Below are positions 20,219-32,103 of a stretch of 64,000 nucleotides of DNA, in pieces. Source of the stretch: Gamarada debralockiae (lineage: Eukaryota; Ascomycota; Leotiomycetes; Helotiales; Hyphodiscaceae). The position numbers were made by a program, and so were the translations under genes. Below the pieces are notes generated by a model that did not search any database, was not told where the DNA came from, and saw only the letters and a program-made list of their open reading frames with translations. Within the stretch, counting starts at the first letter, position 1. The number at the start of each line of letters is the position of its first letter. The stretch is from NCBI GenBank assembly GCA_002803225.1, contig NXFV01001259.1:1-64000 (forward strand), written 5' to 3'.

Positions 20219-22866
20219 CTAAGATCCCACTGTCCAAACCGGCGCCTTAGACAGCATCTGCCGTCCTCTAACCTCAATGCCCACAAAGCCAGCAAAGCGA
20301 ACCTTCTGAGCCACATCCTCTGTGCTTGCCTTGCTCTTCCCATCACTGGAAGTCTCCCCAGCCGGTGATGCAACCGGCTTCTTGTTTGCAGCACCAGTGG
20401 AGTTGCCTCCCATCATCGCTTGTAGCATGCCTGTGCTTTTAGTCTTCTCTTTTCGTGCGGCTTTGGCATCCGATTTCTCACTGTCTTTTGAAGCAGTTTC
20501 GTCTTTGTCCCCGCTGCCTGTGCTGCTCGCGTCCACCTCGCTAGATGTTTCTGCGCTGGGGTTCTCTAAGGGTGGGATCCCGCCCTCGACTTTCATTATG
20601 AAGGGTTGTAGCAGATCGCCGGGCATCGGATATACGATCGAGATATCTCTGCTTTCCAGAGGCAAGTTGGATGCGATGCTAACTGCCAGTTCCACAATCA
20701 TGTGTGCGGTGTCTTCGATTCCAGCAGGCGCTGGTTCCGATAGAAAGTTTATCAGACTAGCAGTCAGATTCGTCGTAGCAACCCTTGCGAACTGCTTCCT
20801 GTACTCTTCGCTTTCAGGCGAATTCAGCACATCTCTCAGCCCGTCCAACGTCGTCAGCCTCCACTGCACAACCTTCGCCGTCAGCGCATCCGATTCCTCC
20901 TGATTATTCAGTGTTGGGGAAAAGCGCCGTATGTTTTGCTCGATATTCTTCAAATTTGTACTCAGCTCCCCCTCCAGACCCGGATGGAACGTCTTGTTGA
21001 AAATTTCGTCTACGAGAAACCGTGTAATGCAGGCTCGGCCTACACCTGTCATTTCCTGCTTCCCTATCTTTAACGCATCTTGGTTGACATATTGTGCGAG
21101 CCAGGAGGGGACTGAGCGCCAGTCCTTTCGGATATTGAATGCGAGATTCGTTGTTGCGCCGTCTAAACGTTGGAAGCGTGTCATGTATTCGCTGTCATCG
21201 AGGGAGGTTCGGGATTGTGATAATCGTTGGTTCGCGAGTGTGTTTTGGAGCTGCTCGACTTGGGCGGTTTTGTCAAAATACAAGCCCTTGACTTTCTTGT
21301 ATTTTTGTACTGCAGCAGAATCAGTATTGGAGTAATCAAACTTGCGTTGGTTCGTAACTCACAAAGTTCCTTGTAGGCATCATTGACATCCCGCTCTCCT
21401 GGAGCTGGTGGTGGGGTACTTCGGCCCTGCTCACCACCTCCTGTTGGTCCATACTGATCTCTTTGTGGGGGACCTCCTCTGTAATTTGGTCCTTGCTGTC
21501 CAACAGGGGGAGGCAATGGGCTGGCGCCAGGTGTTGGTGCTTGGGCTCTGGGGAACTGCTGTTGATAGCTAGGTGGAGGTCCGTCTCGAGACTCACCCTG
21601 CCCTGGGGCGTTTTGCAGTGTTTGTTTGGGGTCTGCAGACCTGCGATTTTGCTGCGATGCTCCAGTAGGTGGTGGAGCCATCGCAGTGTGCTGAGACAAC
21701 GGTCGTGAGGCTTGAACTGGAATTGACGTAGTCCGAGTAGGATACTCTTGTCGCTGTTGAGAGTAGCCGCTTGTGGGGGACGGCCCGTTTGATTGAACTG
21801 AGGTTGGCCGTTGGTCGTCTCTTTGTTCGATTGGCGAATCGTACGACAGCTGCGAGACCGTCTCGGCGTTTTGTTGTCGGAATTGATTGTCTATGAGCAA
21901 GGAATTAGGTCGTGTATCTATTAGCTGCTGATGGTAGCTCTGTGCCTGTTGCTGGTAATTCTGCTGAAATGGTTCTGATTGCTGGTAATGCACTGGACTA
22001 GGCGGTGGTTGTTGAGCCTGGGAATAATATCGCTCGTCGTCGTTCGAAGCGAAAACTTGGGGTGACTCTGAATCACTCTGCACAGGTCTGATTGTCTGCT
22101 GTAGACCGAGTCCTTCCACTGTGTTCGTCTGATCAGGCCCCCTAATAAGATAAGGATCTAGTTCAGCTTCGTCCTCGTTGCCTTCCTGAGGTGAGGGCAA
22201 ATGTGATCTGGAATCTTGTGCTGACTGCCAATCAAGGTGCTGTTGTTGATCCAAAGAATTTCTCTGTTGAACCGTTCGAATTACCGGTGGATTCTCCTGC
22301 CGTTTCGAGAGTCTGCGAGCAAGCCCCGTTGTGTTATTGTAGGAGGCTTGGGTAGGAGTTGTTGACGGTTTCTGGTCGGGCGTGCGACTCGATCTCATAC
22401 GGTCAAATATGCTCTTGCTCTTCTTCTGCTCCACAGCGGGCACTTGTGCTGGTGCAGGATTTCCTCGTCCTTGTTGCTGAAGTCTTCGAGCGTCGAGACT
22501 TAGATCATCCGCCGAATTCACAGCTTGGGTGAGGGGTGGTTGTTGTGGATAGGAGGCGCTCGGATATCGCGTGGACTGCGACCGGGCAGGAAGATCTCCC
22601 GAATTTTGGTATGCACGTTGCTCGATCTCAGGCGTAGGAATCTGAGCGACGACGTAAGGCTGGGCGTCAGTGCGAGGTTGTTGGTTGAAGGTCTGAACTT
22701 GAGTTGTCCTTGCTTCGTCTTCTGTGCCAGACGTCGCGAAGTTGGGAGAGGAGGCTGAAGGGGCCTCAGTCTGCGTCTGCGCAGGAGCCGCACCCTGTAC
22801 GGCGGAAGACGAGTCGTTCAACGCCGGCTTTGAACGATTGCTATGTTTGTGGATTCCGAAGGGCAT
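20219..22866 (-). CDS. Large Gln/Pro-rich protein with conserved C terminus, unknown function
   Basis: Two exons, 22866-21363 and 21309-20219, joined by a 53-base GT-AG intron in phase 1, give 864 residues. The first 480 or so are low-complexity and rich in Gln, Pro, Ser and Arg, with an LARRLSKRQE basic patch. The splice creates NDAYKELLQKYKKVKGLYFD, the start of an ordered alpha-helical region (about 490-740) containing SYIGVGR-like elements such as MTGVGRACITRFLVDEIF. An acidic Ser/Lys stretch leads to the C-terminal VRFAGFVGIEVRGRQML motif. The ordered half resembles conserved fungal proteins of unknown function, and I cannot name a family. The start is the ATG at 22866. The open frame extends upstream, but that part has no protein character. 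Confidence 0.82.
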
Positions 22867-25121
22867 TTGTCTTATGAACAATATCGTGGCCGGAGCGCAC
22901 GATAGAGTACCTTCGACAAAGTATGGGGTTCGGTGTGAGTATCCTTTGCACAGCCAGCACAGCTGATAGCTGCTTCGGTGGGGCTGCTTTGGAGATGCGA
23001 GCTGCCACAGAATCAAGGCTAAGGCGCTTGAACTTATGAAACAGATGCACCTGCGCGCTGGCTAGATGGATGAGATGATACAGATGGCTTCGAGATTTCT
23101 TCGGATTGGGATAATAATAGCAATTGGGTCTCAATTCGTGGGTGCGAGGAAGATGAGGAGAGGTTTGCGCAGGGGAGCGCGAATACTCAGCCCCATCGAG
23201 CATGCATTCGCTCTGAAGATCCGAATTGGTGGGATGTACTACGGCTAGATTCTGATGTTTAGGAAGTAAAGGAACTCAGGGAAGCCGCTGCAATGCAACA
23301 CTCCAAGCATCTTTTTTGCCTCTTCTTCCGTTCATACGGGGGAATAATATATTGATTCTGTCCTCTATTCTTCAGCTACCATGGTTATCAATCAAGAATC
23401 CAGGAAATATTGCAACCCCGCCGTCTCAAACCGGAGGTATCTACGATCTGATGGTTTGAAAATGCGTGTAGAGCTGAGTCTTGATTGCGACGGAGCTCGG
23501 AGGTATTCTATGTAAGTTAGTAATAAAGAGCCTGCCTTGTGCCTGAGTTGGTGGCAACTTCGTCATGGGAAGGCGATATCAGAATCATCCAAACTGCACA
23601 GAAGAAGCTTGAAGCTTGAATTTGGAATCATCATGAGAGGATAGATAACCTTAGATACACACAAGACCCCATGAGAGAAGGTCACTGGATTGGATAAACT
23701 CTATGTGAGGGGGCTCAAACTCCCCTCAGTTGCAACCGACACCCCCTATCTGCTGCCTACAGCTGTTACACCCCCGCCTTCTTCCTTCGTCTAATGCATG
23801 CCATGCTGACTGATGGAGTTTCTAAAAATACATTTCTAGAATGTTGCCCCCAACGCGAGGATCACCCGTGACTTTCCAATGCAGATCATTCCGCTCTTTG
23901 CCGATCATCGATTTTCTGCGCCTCTAAAGTTAAAAATCTTGAATTTTGACTTCTCTGCAAACTGCCCAAGGATTTCTCGGAGTGTCATCAGATATGCAAA
24001 GAATTATCGACATTGACCGCTAGTTCCAAGGGATGAAGCTATTGCGGTGTGGCCGAGGTCTCGTACATGCAATGAGGTACGAGAGAAGCGCGAAGTACAA
24101 AGGGGGTAAGCGCTGTCCGTTGGATATGGAAGGAACGAAGGAACAAAGAAAGAAGGGGCATGCGCATTATGAGGTCATCCAAGGAGCCGAAAGACCCCTG
24201 GAGTGGTCGTTGAAGCTCCACTAATCTTGGATAAAAAGAACTCCTTCGCAGAAAAGGGGTGTTACACGGACCTTTTCCACAACAAAGAGCACAATACATA
24301 CAGAGCACAGCCTCAACGGCCTTGCTACGTTACAGGACCAGTTGTACTGCTTGTGATTATTGGATATCCCATACGGACTTACGGAGCATGACAGCCACAG
24401 AACAAAAAGTTGAGATAGATTCGTACAAGTATCTGACCCCTGATCAGCTTTCCTTGAACCCCTTGGAAGATATCAGCGCATGAAAAGCTCAACTCCTTTC
24501 AGCGATCCAGCCCGGACACTCGGCCAGCGATCTTCCACGATGATCCACTCTGAACATGGGGATTAAGGAAGAGGCATTTATTGGCGAAGGTGGGATCTTC
24601 AAGAGCCGCCAGCCCGACAAGGCACATGGACGGAATTTAAGGTTAATAGTGGACCTTCAATGCTGGACCTCACAGGCTAAACCCTTCTCCTTGAGAAAGA
24701 TTTGTTCATTCGTGCAACAGTAGATTCTGTTTATCCCATCTGCCTAAGCTCCCAAAGAGATTGCAGAAGACTGGGTTCGGAGATTTTATTGTCGCAGCTT
24801 GAAGGTCTGAGGAGCATTTTTCCTGGGGGGAAATCCACACGGTCCCGTTACGCGCAGTGAAGTCTACGACCTTCGCCGGTGCTCTTTTAAAAAATTTACA
24901 GACGACAATCATTCACTCTTTTCCAGCGAAGTAGTCACTCACTAGCCTTTCCCACAAACGAAACAATTCTTCCTCATTCTTGGATTTACTTCGCCATTCT
25001 CACAACCTTGGAACAATCCATCTTGCTTTGCTTTGCAACCCAATAACTCCTTCCCTGCGAAGACTCTCAACCTTCCTTCACATCACACATCATCCGTCTC
25101 GTCGCAGAGCATCATCCAACT
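22867..25121. other. 2.2-kb spacer without a supported gene
   Basis: Promoter of the Gln/Pro-rich gene on the left and of the small secreted protein on the right. Frames at 24033-24224, 24039-24308 (minus), 24203-24483 and 24706-24912 (minus) have no motif, splice partner or signal peptide. The 24900-25100 pyrimidine-rich sequence looks like a leader. Confidence 0.5.
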
Positions 25122-25830
25122 ATGCGTCTCCACCTCCTCGGCCTCGTGCTGATCTTCGCCTTGACAGCTTCAGCTGGTGTCGCTGCTCCTGGTCGCCACC
25201 TCAGCTCTTCTGCCCCCAAGTCAACCAAGGCTGTTCAGGAGGCCGGTATCACCATCAAGAACTTCCTCATCTCTGGTGTCAACACATACTCTGTCTCCAG
25301 TTCCGCCAACAGCACCTTGAACACCACCATCTCCTGTAAGATCATCTGATCCACACCAATTTCGAGATGTATGCTGATCTTGAGACCAGTCGTCTTCACC
25401 GACCTGAACTCCAACACAACCACCATGTGTACCGACTCCTGGGTCCAGGCAAACATCACCAACAACGCACCGTTCTCCTACGTCGCATGCAGCCCCTCCG
25501 GTATTCAGGAGTTCTTCCAATGGAAGTTCACTTCTTACTCCGGCCTTGGCAACTTCCAGATCATGTTCGCACACATCTTCTCTGATCCTGTGTAAAGTCC
25601 CCATTACCTACGCCCTCATGTCCATCCTCAACTATCTCTTCCTCTCCTCCCATTCCGAGCTGAGCTAACATGGCAACAGTGACTACCCACCACCTTTCGA
25701 TGTGGTCGAGTACTTCTCCGCGGCCACCAACTTCACCCTGGCATGCTCGGATGCGACTGGACTGACCAGCTGTGCATTGCCAGCTGCTCAGAGCCCGGTC
25801 CATGCATTCGTTGATGCTATTTCTGCTTAA
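25122..25830 (+). CDS. Small secreted protein, four Cys, AA1-like appearance
   Basis: Three exons, 25122-25335, 25390-25591 and 25680-25830, splice in phases 1 and 2 and give 188 residues. The N terminus MRLHLLGLVLIFALTASAGV is a clear signal peptide. The mature part has four Cys (MCTDSW, VACSPSG, LACSDA, TSCAL), enough for two disulfides. It also has the I.NF..S......S..N.TISF...D pattern seen in Alt a 1-like (AA1-like) fungal secreted proteins. That assignment rests on pattern only. There are several N-x-T/S sites. Such proteins can be wall-associated or effector-like, but no role can be assigned. Some intron sequence is open in other frames, so an unspliced reading would give a spurious 75-residue protein. 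Confidence 0.82.
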
Positions 25831-28092
25831 GAGATGGTTCGAAATGTCTTTCATGTTAAGATTTGAGCGTGGAAGGCTCCTTGGTATTGAGATTTTGATA
25901 ATGGGCAAAGATGTGGTGTTTTTATGACTGGTGAAGACATGAGGTGGCCTAAATCCCTGGATTTCAGTATATTGCGACCTAGAGTTGGACAACCTTTTCA
26001 GGTTAGAGACGTATAGATTGTATCATGTCATAGAAATACTAATGGTAATGGTAATTTGACACCGCAACATGCGCGTATCTTGATTCCGAATTGTGCAATG
26101 CTATTTCCGTGATGGTTCGTTCAAATGAAGAGAAAACATCGCGATCAAGGGCTTGATATCTCAAATTTGCGCCCCTCAATGGGGATGAAGAAGATGCAGC
26201 GGATGTTTCTTGCAGCAACAGAGAACGATCCTCGCGATCCGATGATGAATCGCGGTAAACTTAGCAGAGAGGATTGACTCTCCTCAACGACCAAGTAAAC
26301 CCTAGTGTTGATCGCGAACTCTGACCCCCTTCCCACAACGCCCTTGACATTAAAATCTCCAAGCTCACCCCTCAAACCCCTCAATTCAAGAATCCCTCAA
26401 ATCTATTCAATAATCAAGAATACCCAGCCTCAGCTCAAGTCATGTAGTCGGCAATCCGCGGCTCTCCTCCTCCTCCGCGGCCTCGCTTAACCCAAACAAA
26501 CTGTTAACCTGTATATGAATCGAAATAGAACTTTGTATTCGTCCTAGGTCGAGGGTTTGGGGCATTTGAAGCTTCCTGCGTGTTCAGGTTTAATGCATTT
26601 ATGCAAACCGGCTTCATCTAAGCAACCGTTACCTGACGACGCCGAAAAGCATTGCACAACGCTTGGGCACGCCCTTTTTTCTTCATTTTTAGATTCGAGA
26701 AAGATGGGTTTTTTTTTTTTTTTTTGCATCTCGGGTAATTTTTGGGAATTCTTTTACCAGTGGTGGGGAGGTGGGCAGCGAAGTGAGGTTTGGGGAGGAG
26801 GAGGGGAGCGAGGAAGGTGACGTGAAGATATTCCGAGTTGGGTGTATTTTTGGCCGAAGTCACCACCTCACGAAAGAAACTGGACGAGTTCAAGTGTTTC
26901 ATTTTAGCTCAAGCCAAATAGGTCAACGACATATGGAAGCTCCATTATGGAACTGAGCCCGTTCATTCTGACTCTTACATAAGGCGGTTCCCGGCGAAAG
27001 ACTCCGTCGTCCTCGTCTCCTCGAGCAGACCAATGTCGCTGCGACAGGCAACAGCATCTCTTATGATATGAAAGAACACGATATTGCTCTTATTACCCTC
27101 CTTCCAAATTCAGTATATTGCTTATAACAACTTGCGAACGGGATGCGTCACTACCAGCAGCCTGTTTCAACTCTCATTGGAGCCTAGAGAAAATTCGGAA
27201 CGGATCAGGACAACGAAAGGTTGGTGACTCAATCGCATCAAAAAAAAAAGACGCCAAAAGCAGTTACCATGAAGACATGAAACATTCAGACTCATTCAAC
27301 GACTTGGTAAGCCAACGTCTGCGTCTGCCTCGGATGACCCGACTAACATTCGGTCATGGTAGCGTCACGTGTTGGACCATACACGTGACCAACCTCAAAA
27401 ACCAGCAGCTTCCACGGGTTGCATGCGGCCATGCCGAGAACTTTCATAGCATAGCCACATATATTGCATCGTAGATAGATTGCTTGCGTAGATTCTGTTG
27501 CCAAAAAAAAGGCAAGGGAGGTGTGAAGAAGGTTGTTGAGTGAGGTCTGGAATTCAGTTTGAAGTTCCCTCTAAGCGAGACCTGCGCCACCTCCCGCAAA
27601 ACATCTCAAATACACTGCCACAATTTCCGAGACATGAGCACGCAACCCTTTCTCTCAAGGCTTCCTCCACAGGCATCTTCGACAACACAATTCTTCTCAT
27701 CACACAATTTCTCATCTAAGTTATCTCTTTCAAAGACCTTTAGTCGAAGTCTGCCTCGGTATGACAAGGTCTGGCCCACCAAAGGACATCGCCACACCGG
27801 TTTGGCGTTGTATCGGTGACTCATTGGGGTGCATTTGGGATTTCATTCTCCATTTCAACCTATCACGTCGCTTTGTTTGCCTAACTAAGCACATGACAAC
27901 CCATCTTTCCTCCACTCGATTCGAGTCACATCGTGACTGTATCATGACAACAGTGGCTTTCGATCATGATATAAATCATGTATTTCCGTTATTCTCAATT
28001 TTCTCTGTTCATCGCAGCCCTCCAAAATTTCTCAATCCTTTAGGATATCCCCCATCTCTTTAACCATATCTACAAGTCAAGAATCAGTTATC
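25831..28092. other. 2.3-kb spacer; paired E-boxes
   Basis: No gene is supported. Short frames are motif-free, and a T17-18 tract lies near 26708-26724. At 27365-27371 and 27382-27388 two TCACGTG E-box cores face each other (CACGTG in TCACGTG...CACGTGA, 10 bases apart), about 700 bases upstream of the ORF at 28093. Confidence 0.5.
27365..27388. promoter_or_regulatory. Inverted pair of TCACGTG E-boxes
   Basis: TCACGTG at 27365-27371 and CACGTGA at 27382-27388 form an inverted pair. TCACGTG-type cores are bound by bHLH factors in fungi (Cbf1-, Pho4- and SREBP-like). Which gene they serve is unclear, because the nearest plus-strand ORF begins 700 bases downstream. Confidence 0.4.
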
Positions 28093-28494
28093 ATGACGAT
28101 TTTAATCGGGTACACCAACGCGGTGCCACATCACCGCCAGAACAGACGTCGTGAGCGTCCAGGCTCTCGAACTCGACGGACAATCTCCCGCAGGTTCAAC
28201 ATCCAGGACGAGTGCGAACAAGGAATTCTCGACGCACGCGACTCCAGCATCCCTCTCCCATCCGACAAAGCCAAACCCTCTCCCCTCCTGCGACAAAACT
28301 TCGACCAAAGCTGGCAGCGATGGAAAGCCAGGCAGGCAGAAGAGGCAGCACAAGCCGAGAGAGACAAGTTACAGCTCGAGCAAGAGCGCATGCTGCTTTT
28401 TGGCGGAGAAGTAGATGACGACGTGAGTTTATGTGCACCAATGCTCCAGGTCGTCATGTCTCTCTTCGGGGACATCGATTACACGGATCCTTGA
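28093..28494 (+). CDS. Basic N-terminal/acidic C-terminal small protein, unknown
   Basis: One exon encodes 133 residues. An Arg-rich stretch (RQNRRRERPGSRTRRTISRR) is followed by a helical, charged segment (WQRWKARQAEEAAQAERDKL) and an acidic end, GGEVDDDVSLCAPMLQVVMS...DYTDP. The C-terminal part looks like a conserved terminus and the stop at 28492-28494 may be genuine. The next ORF is in the same frame 54 bases on, so a spliced fusion cannot be excluded; for example, a donor near 28458 with the CACAG acceptor at 28499 would keep phase with a very short intron. I see no recognisable domain. Confidence 0.55.
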   Translation: MTILIGYTNAVPHHRQNRRRERPGSRTRRTISRRFNIQDECEQGILDARDSSIPLPSDKAKPSPLLRQNFDQSWQRWKARQAEEAAQAERDKLQLEQERMLLFGGEVDDDVSLCAPMLQVVMSLFGDIDYTDP

Positions 28495-28548
28495 CACAGT
28501 CCCATCATACATCTCCTCCTCTCTTTTGTCGCGGTGGCGTTGGCGTCC

Positions 28549-29109
28549 ATGGATATGGCAGAACGTGTATGCTTACGCATCCTTCTTCGCCAGGAGTTAT
28601 TCCGCTTGGGTACTCTGTACTGTAATGATGAGGAACTGCAAGATACGAGTGCAGTCTTGTGCGATGTTCCGGTCAGACAGGAAGCCCCGATGTTCGTTAT
28701 GAGGCCGAGTAGACGCTCACGACGGCGGCGTTCAACGTGGCGTTCCGATACCTTACCATTATATCTCTCGTTTTCCAGCCTGGGAGACGATGCGGATATT
28801 GTACGCCTTTTATCTCCTTCAAACCCACATAATACACCAACGATCCAACATTGCGACCCCATCCCCTCTACAACAGCAAGCATAATCGATATCGATTGCG
28901 AAATCCCACAGTCCTTACCGCCACCCACCCCGGCGTTATCATCACCATTTCAGTTACACGAATCGTCAAATCTCCTTGATAATACTCCAATTCCACACAG
29001 TCCTTTCAGCGAACGAGAAGATTGGACATTCATAACACACGCGCTCACACGACATGACTCGACTCCTTCCTCCGAGCCAGAAACCTGGTCCCTGTGCGAC
29101 GACTTGTAG
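28549..29109 (+). CDS. Ser/Pro-rich protein with conserved-looking C terminus, unknown
   Basis: A 186-residue frame starts at the ATG at 28549. It is Arg-rich around residues 50-65 (RPSRRSRRRRSTWRS), then Ser/Pro/Thr-rich. It ends with SEREDWTFITHALTRHDSTP and SSEPETWSLCDDL, which reads like a conserved terminus. It lies in the same frame as the preceding ORF and may be its 3' exon. The first 20 residues could be intron or leader if so. No domain is recognised. Confidence 0.5.
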   Translation: MDMAERVCLRILLRQELFRLGTLYCNDEELQDTSAVLCDVPVRQEAPMFVMRPSRRSRRRRSTWRSDTLPLYLSFSSLGDDADIVRLLSPSNPHNTPTIQHCDPIPSTTASIIDIDCEIPQSLPPPTPALSSPFQLHESSNLLDNTPIPHSPFSEREDWTFITHALTRHDSTPSSEPETWSLCDDL

Positions 29110-29826
29110 CAAATCTCCCCCATACATTGAGGTCAACTCCGTGAACCGCGAAAGCGAGAGGAGCAATGTCTATGCGGGATGATTGGTCCTCACTTAGTAC
29201 AGCCCATGTGTTGATGGTGGTGATGCTGGCTCTAAAAGGAGAGACCAGAAAATGGGGTGATCAGAAAAGATAGACGAAAAGAAGGAAGAAGAGATGGCAG
29301 TTTGTGTGCTCGCGGCTAGATGGGTCGTTTTGAGCTCGCTGCCTGGTAGATGAGGAACGAAAGAGAAGAGGGCAGAACCAACGGAGGAGGAGGGAAGAGC
29401 GTGAAGTGGTGTGCTGTGTTTGATCAGTGGCCATCTCCAGACTAGTTTATAATCAATATACTTGGTGCACCAAACTTTAGTTTCCCAATTCTGATTATTT
29501 TGTGACTAGCAAGTAACAACGATGAAGGCTTGGGAACTGAGGAACACACAAAAACTGTCCAAGGGCCAGATTAAATCGCCCACCTCCGGCTCGACCAAAT
29601 CCAGCTTCTGAAGGTACTTTAAATCAATCAAATTCGACGCAATCCATACAGTGCCTACAATATAATACATTAAATACACTATTACGCCAGACCCATATCT
29701 CTTTCTATGTACCATGACTCGAAGTCCTTGAACGATCGATCGACAGGGAGCCCAATCAGCTTATCCAGAGACCTTTCAATCGCTCAAAGCGGGCCAACGA
29801 TTGATGTCCAGTCGCGTTTTCGAATT
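29110..29826. other. Convergent spacer
   Basis: 3' flanks of the plus-strand ORF and of prolidase (minus). Frames at 29506-29715 (minus) and 29707-29952 (plus) are motif-free or antisense to prolidase. No gene is seen. Confidence 0.5.
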
Positions 29827-31973
29827 CTACCAGAACCAACCCCTCTTCTTCTTCACCTCAGCAGACTTCCCTTCATTCCCATTAATGATGTCCAACGCTG
29901 CCTGGCCTTTCGGCGCAGTCGTCAGGTTCACGAAACCATCTTCCGTGACTAGGATATCGTCCTCGATCCTCACGCCTCCAACCGGGTAGTAGTATTGTAG
30001 GAGCTCTGCGTTGATGTATTTAGCGTATTTGGGGTCTTTGAGATAGACTTCTTCTAGTGCGTAGCGGGAGAAATATCTGTTGGTTTGTCAGCACGAGGGC
30101 CCGTATTAAGTGACACCGCACAATTAGCATATAAGATATCAATTCTTCATTCCGTTTCAGCGACCAGGAAGCTGAAGAAAGCCTCTCCGGGGTAAAAGAG
30201 GCCAGGTGGCTCGCTCTGGCTGGGTGATTGGGCTGTAGGATATAGGGATACCTCGCAGCTATCCGAAGTCGAGGTTCTTGGTCGCTGAAACGAACAGAGC
30301 GACTGAAAACTTATATTCCAATAAATACGATAGGGCAGGATGGACTCACATTCCAGGCTCAACAGTGATGACCATGTTTGGCATGAGTATCGACGATGTT
30401 AACGTCGTTGGCAGTTTACGAATCTCGTGATAGGCCGCCATCCAGTTTTTGTGCTTTTCGATGAATGCATAAAGTAGATTGCCTTCTGCACCGACGTCGT
30501 GGACTTCCAGTCCCATGTAATGGCCCAACTAGAAACATCAGCAACCTGCCCAATTGAGACAATGGTGGATACGTACACCGTGAGGGAAGAACGCAACCGA
30601 AGCACCAACAGCAAAAAGTTCCTCGAAGGTGCCATTATGCAGAAGACCCAGCTCCATAAGTCCCAGCGTAGCAACCTTATGTGCATGCATGTGAATATCA
30701 CGATAATTTGCCTTGGGTTTGACCATCTTGATGCAATCATCCTGCATCTTCGCCACAATATCGTAGATAGCCTTTGCTTCTGGTGTGTATTTCCCAGAAA
30801 TGGGGAAAGTTCTGGTGACGTCTGAAGCATAGCACTGATATTCGCATCCAGCATCAAGACACAATAACTGTCGTCCTTTCAAGGGTTCGTTATTGGCAAT
30901 GTAATGCAGCGTGCTAGCGTTCACCCCAGCAGCAGCAATGACACCGTAAGCTTGATGCTTGGCTTGTGATGCTATGCTGGTTGCTTTGAACACTGCTTCG
31001 ACCTCTGCTTCGTTTTCGAAGTATTTGATGCTGCGAAGAACATTGATATGTGCCTGAGCAGTAATTTCGCTAGCTTTCCGAATCAGTTGGAGTTCGTAAG
31101 CACTTTTGATAGCGCGCGAAGCATCCATAGCTGACTGAAGCCGTGAAGAATCGAAATGGTCGATATATGACCAGACCGTAATGCCATCACGCCTCTCCGG
31201 AAGCTTTGGCTTCTGATCCTCGTGCAAGACAAAAATATCGCCTGTCTCCCTGTACGCAAAGTGCGCAAGGTATCCATCGAGGCTGCCACGTCTATTGACA
31301 TGATCAAAGTCATACTTGGCATAGATCTCATCTGGGCTAGGAGTGAAGCCGTTGTAGATAACATCGCGGCCGGTTCTTTCGGGTGGAATCCAGAGCCGCA
31401 GTTGATCGCGCTGGATATTGTAAGTTACGATGCAGTCTGGGAAGTCGATTCCGGTAAGATAGTAGAAATAGCGCCGTTGGCGGAAAAAGACAGGCTGGTC
31501 TGAGTCCTCGTATTCCTTTGATGGGCGGCCTACGAGGTAGATGAGGCCATTTTTGGTGCCCAGTCGTTTTGCGACTGAGCGGGCATGGAGTTTAGCTGTA
31601 GATATATGTTAGCAATGCCTTTGCGTTTTTAAGGGATGTTCTCGAGAGGTGGAGATAGGAAGACTGTAGATGACATCGTAGCTAGAAACAATTTCCCGGA
31701 GTCGCTCGTGGTTTTAAAATTCAAGAAAAATTCGAGCTACCCATGATACGAGAAGAGGAAGCAGCTGCAATGAATCTCAGACTGACCAGGATATTTATCG
31801 ACAGCCTTTGGCTTGAAACTTATAGATCTGTAGAAATGATTGGTCAGGAGGAGGTGATTCACGTGAGAAGGCGGCTACACTCACAAGGCGTCGAATTCGT
31901 CGTCATCAACGCAACTCCAAGACCCGCTCGATTGAGGGCGCTCCTCCGCTGTCTTCCCCTCAATCGACCCCAT
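29827..31973 (-). CDS. Prolidase / Xaa-Pro aminopeptidase (M24B metallopeptidase)
   Basis: Five exons, 31973-31885, 31827-31787, 31595-30577, 30528-30350 and 30076-29827, keep phase and give 525 residues. The enzyme cleaves dipeptides or N termini with Pro in second place, using two metal ions. All five metal ligands of the pita-bread fold are present: D291 (LCLDAG), D302 (ASDVTRTF), H386 ([12 protein letters not shown]), E440 (VEPG) and E481 (RIEDD). The N-terminal domain spans about 30-200 ([32 protein letters not shown]). The start MGSIEGK at 31973 precedes a fairly long, acidic leader sequence. The second exon is only 41 bases, and the last intron is 273 bases because it holds an inverted-repeat element. 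It is probably cytosolic, as no targeting signal is visible. Confidence 0.95.
30153..30292. mobile_element. 140-bp inverted-repeat element inside a prolidase intron
   Basis: The left end at 30153-30170 reads CGTTTCAGCGACCAGGAA. The right end at 30275-30292 is its inverse with one mismatch. The interior is non-coding and has a further small hairpin (GCCTCT...AGAGGC). It lies wholly within the fourth intron of prolidase (30349-30077), which is 273 bases long while the two other well-defined introns of that gene are 48 and 57. A MITE is likely, though no clear target duplication was found. A structured-RNA role is the alternative. Confidence 0.6.
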
Positions 31974-32103
31974 ACTGTCGTTTTCGTGATTCAAGCAACA
32001 CTCGGCATTAGATGTGTTCGGAACTTCGGATAAAATTGAGTCGAGAGTGCTGAGTTCGATGATGCTCGAGAGTGGAGGTTGAAAGAAGGTGGCTTGTATT
32101 CCG

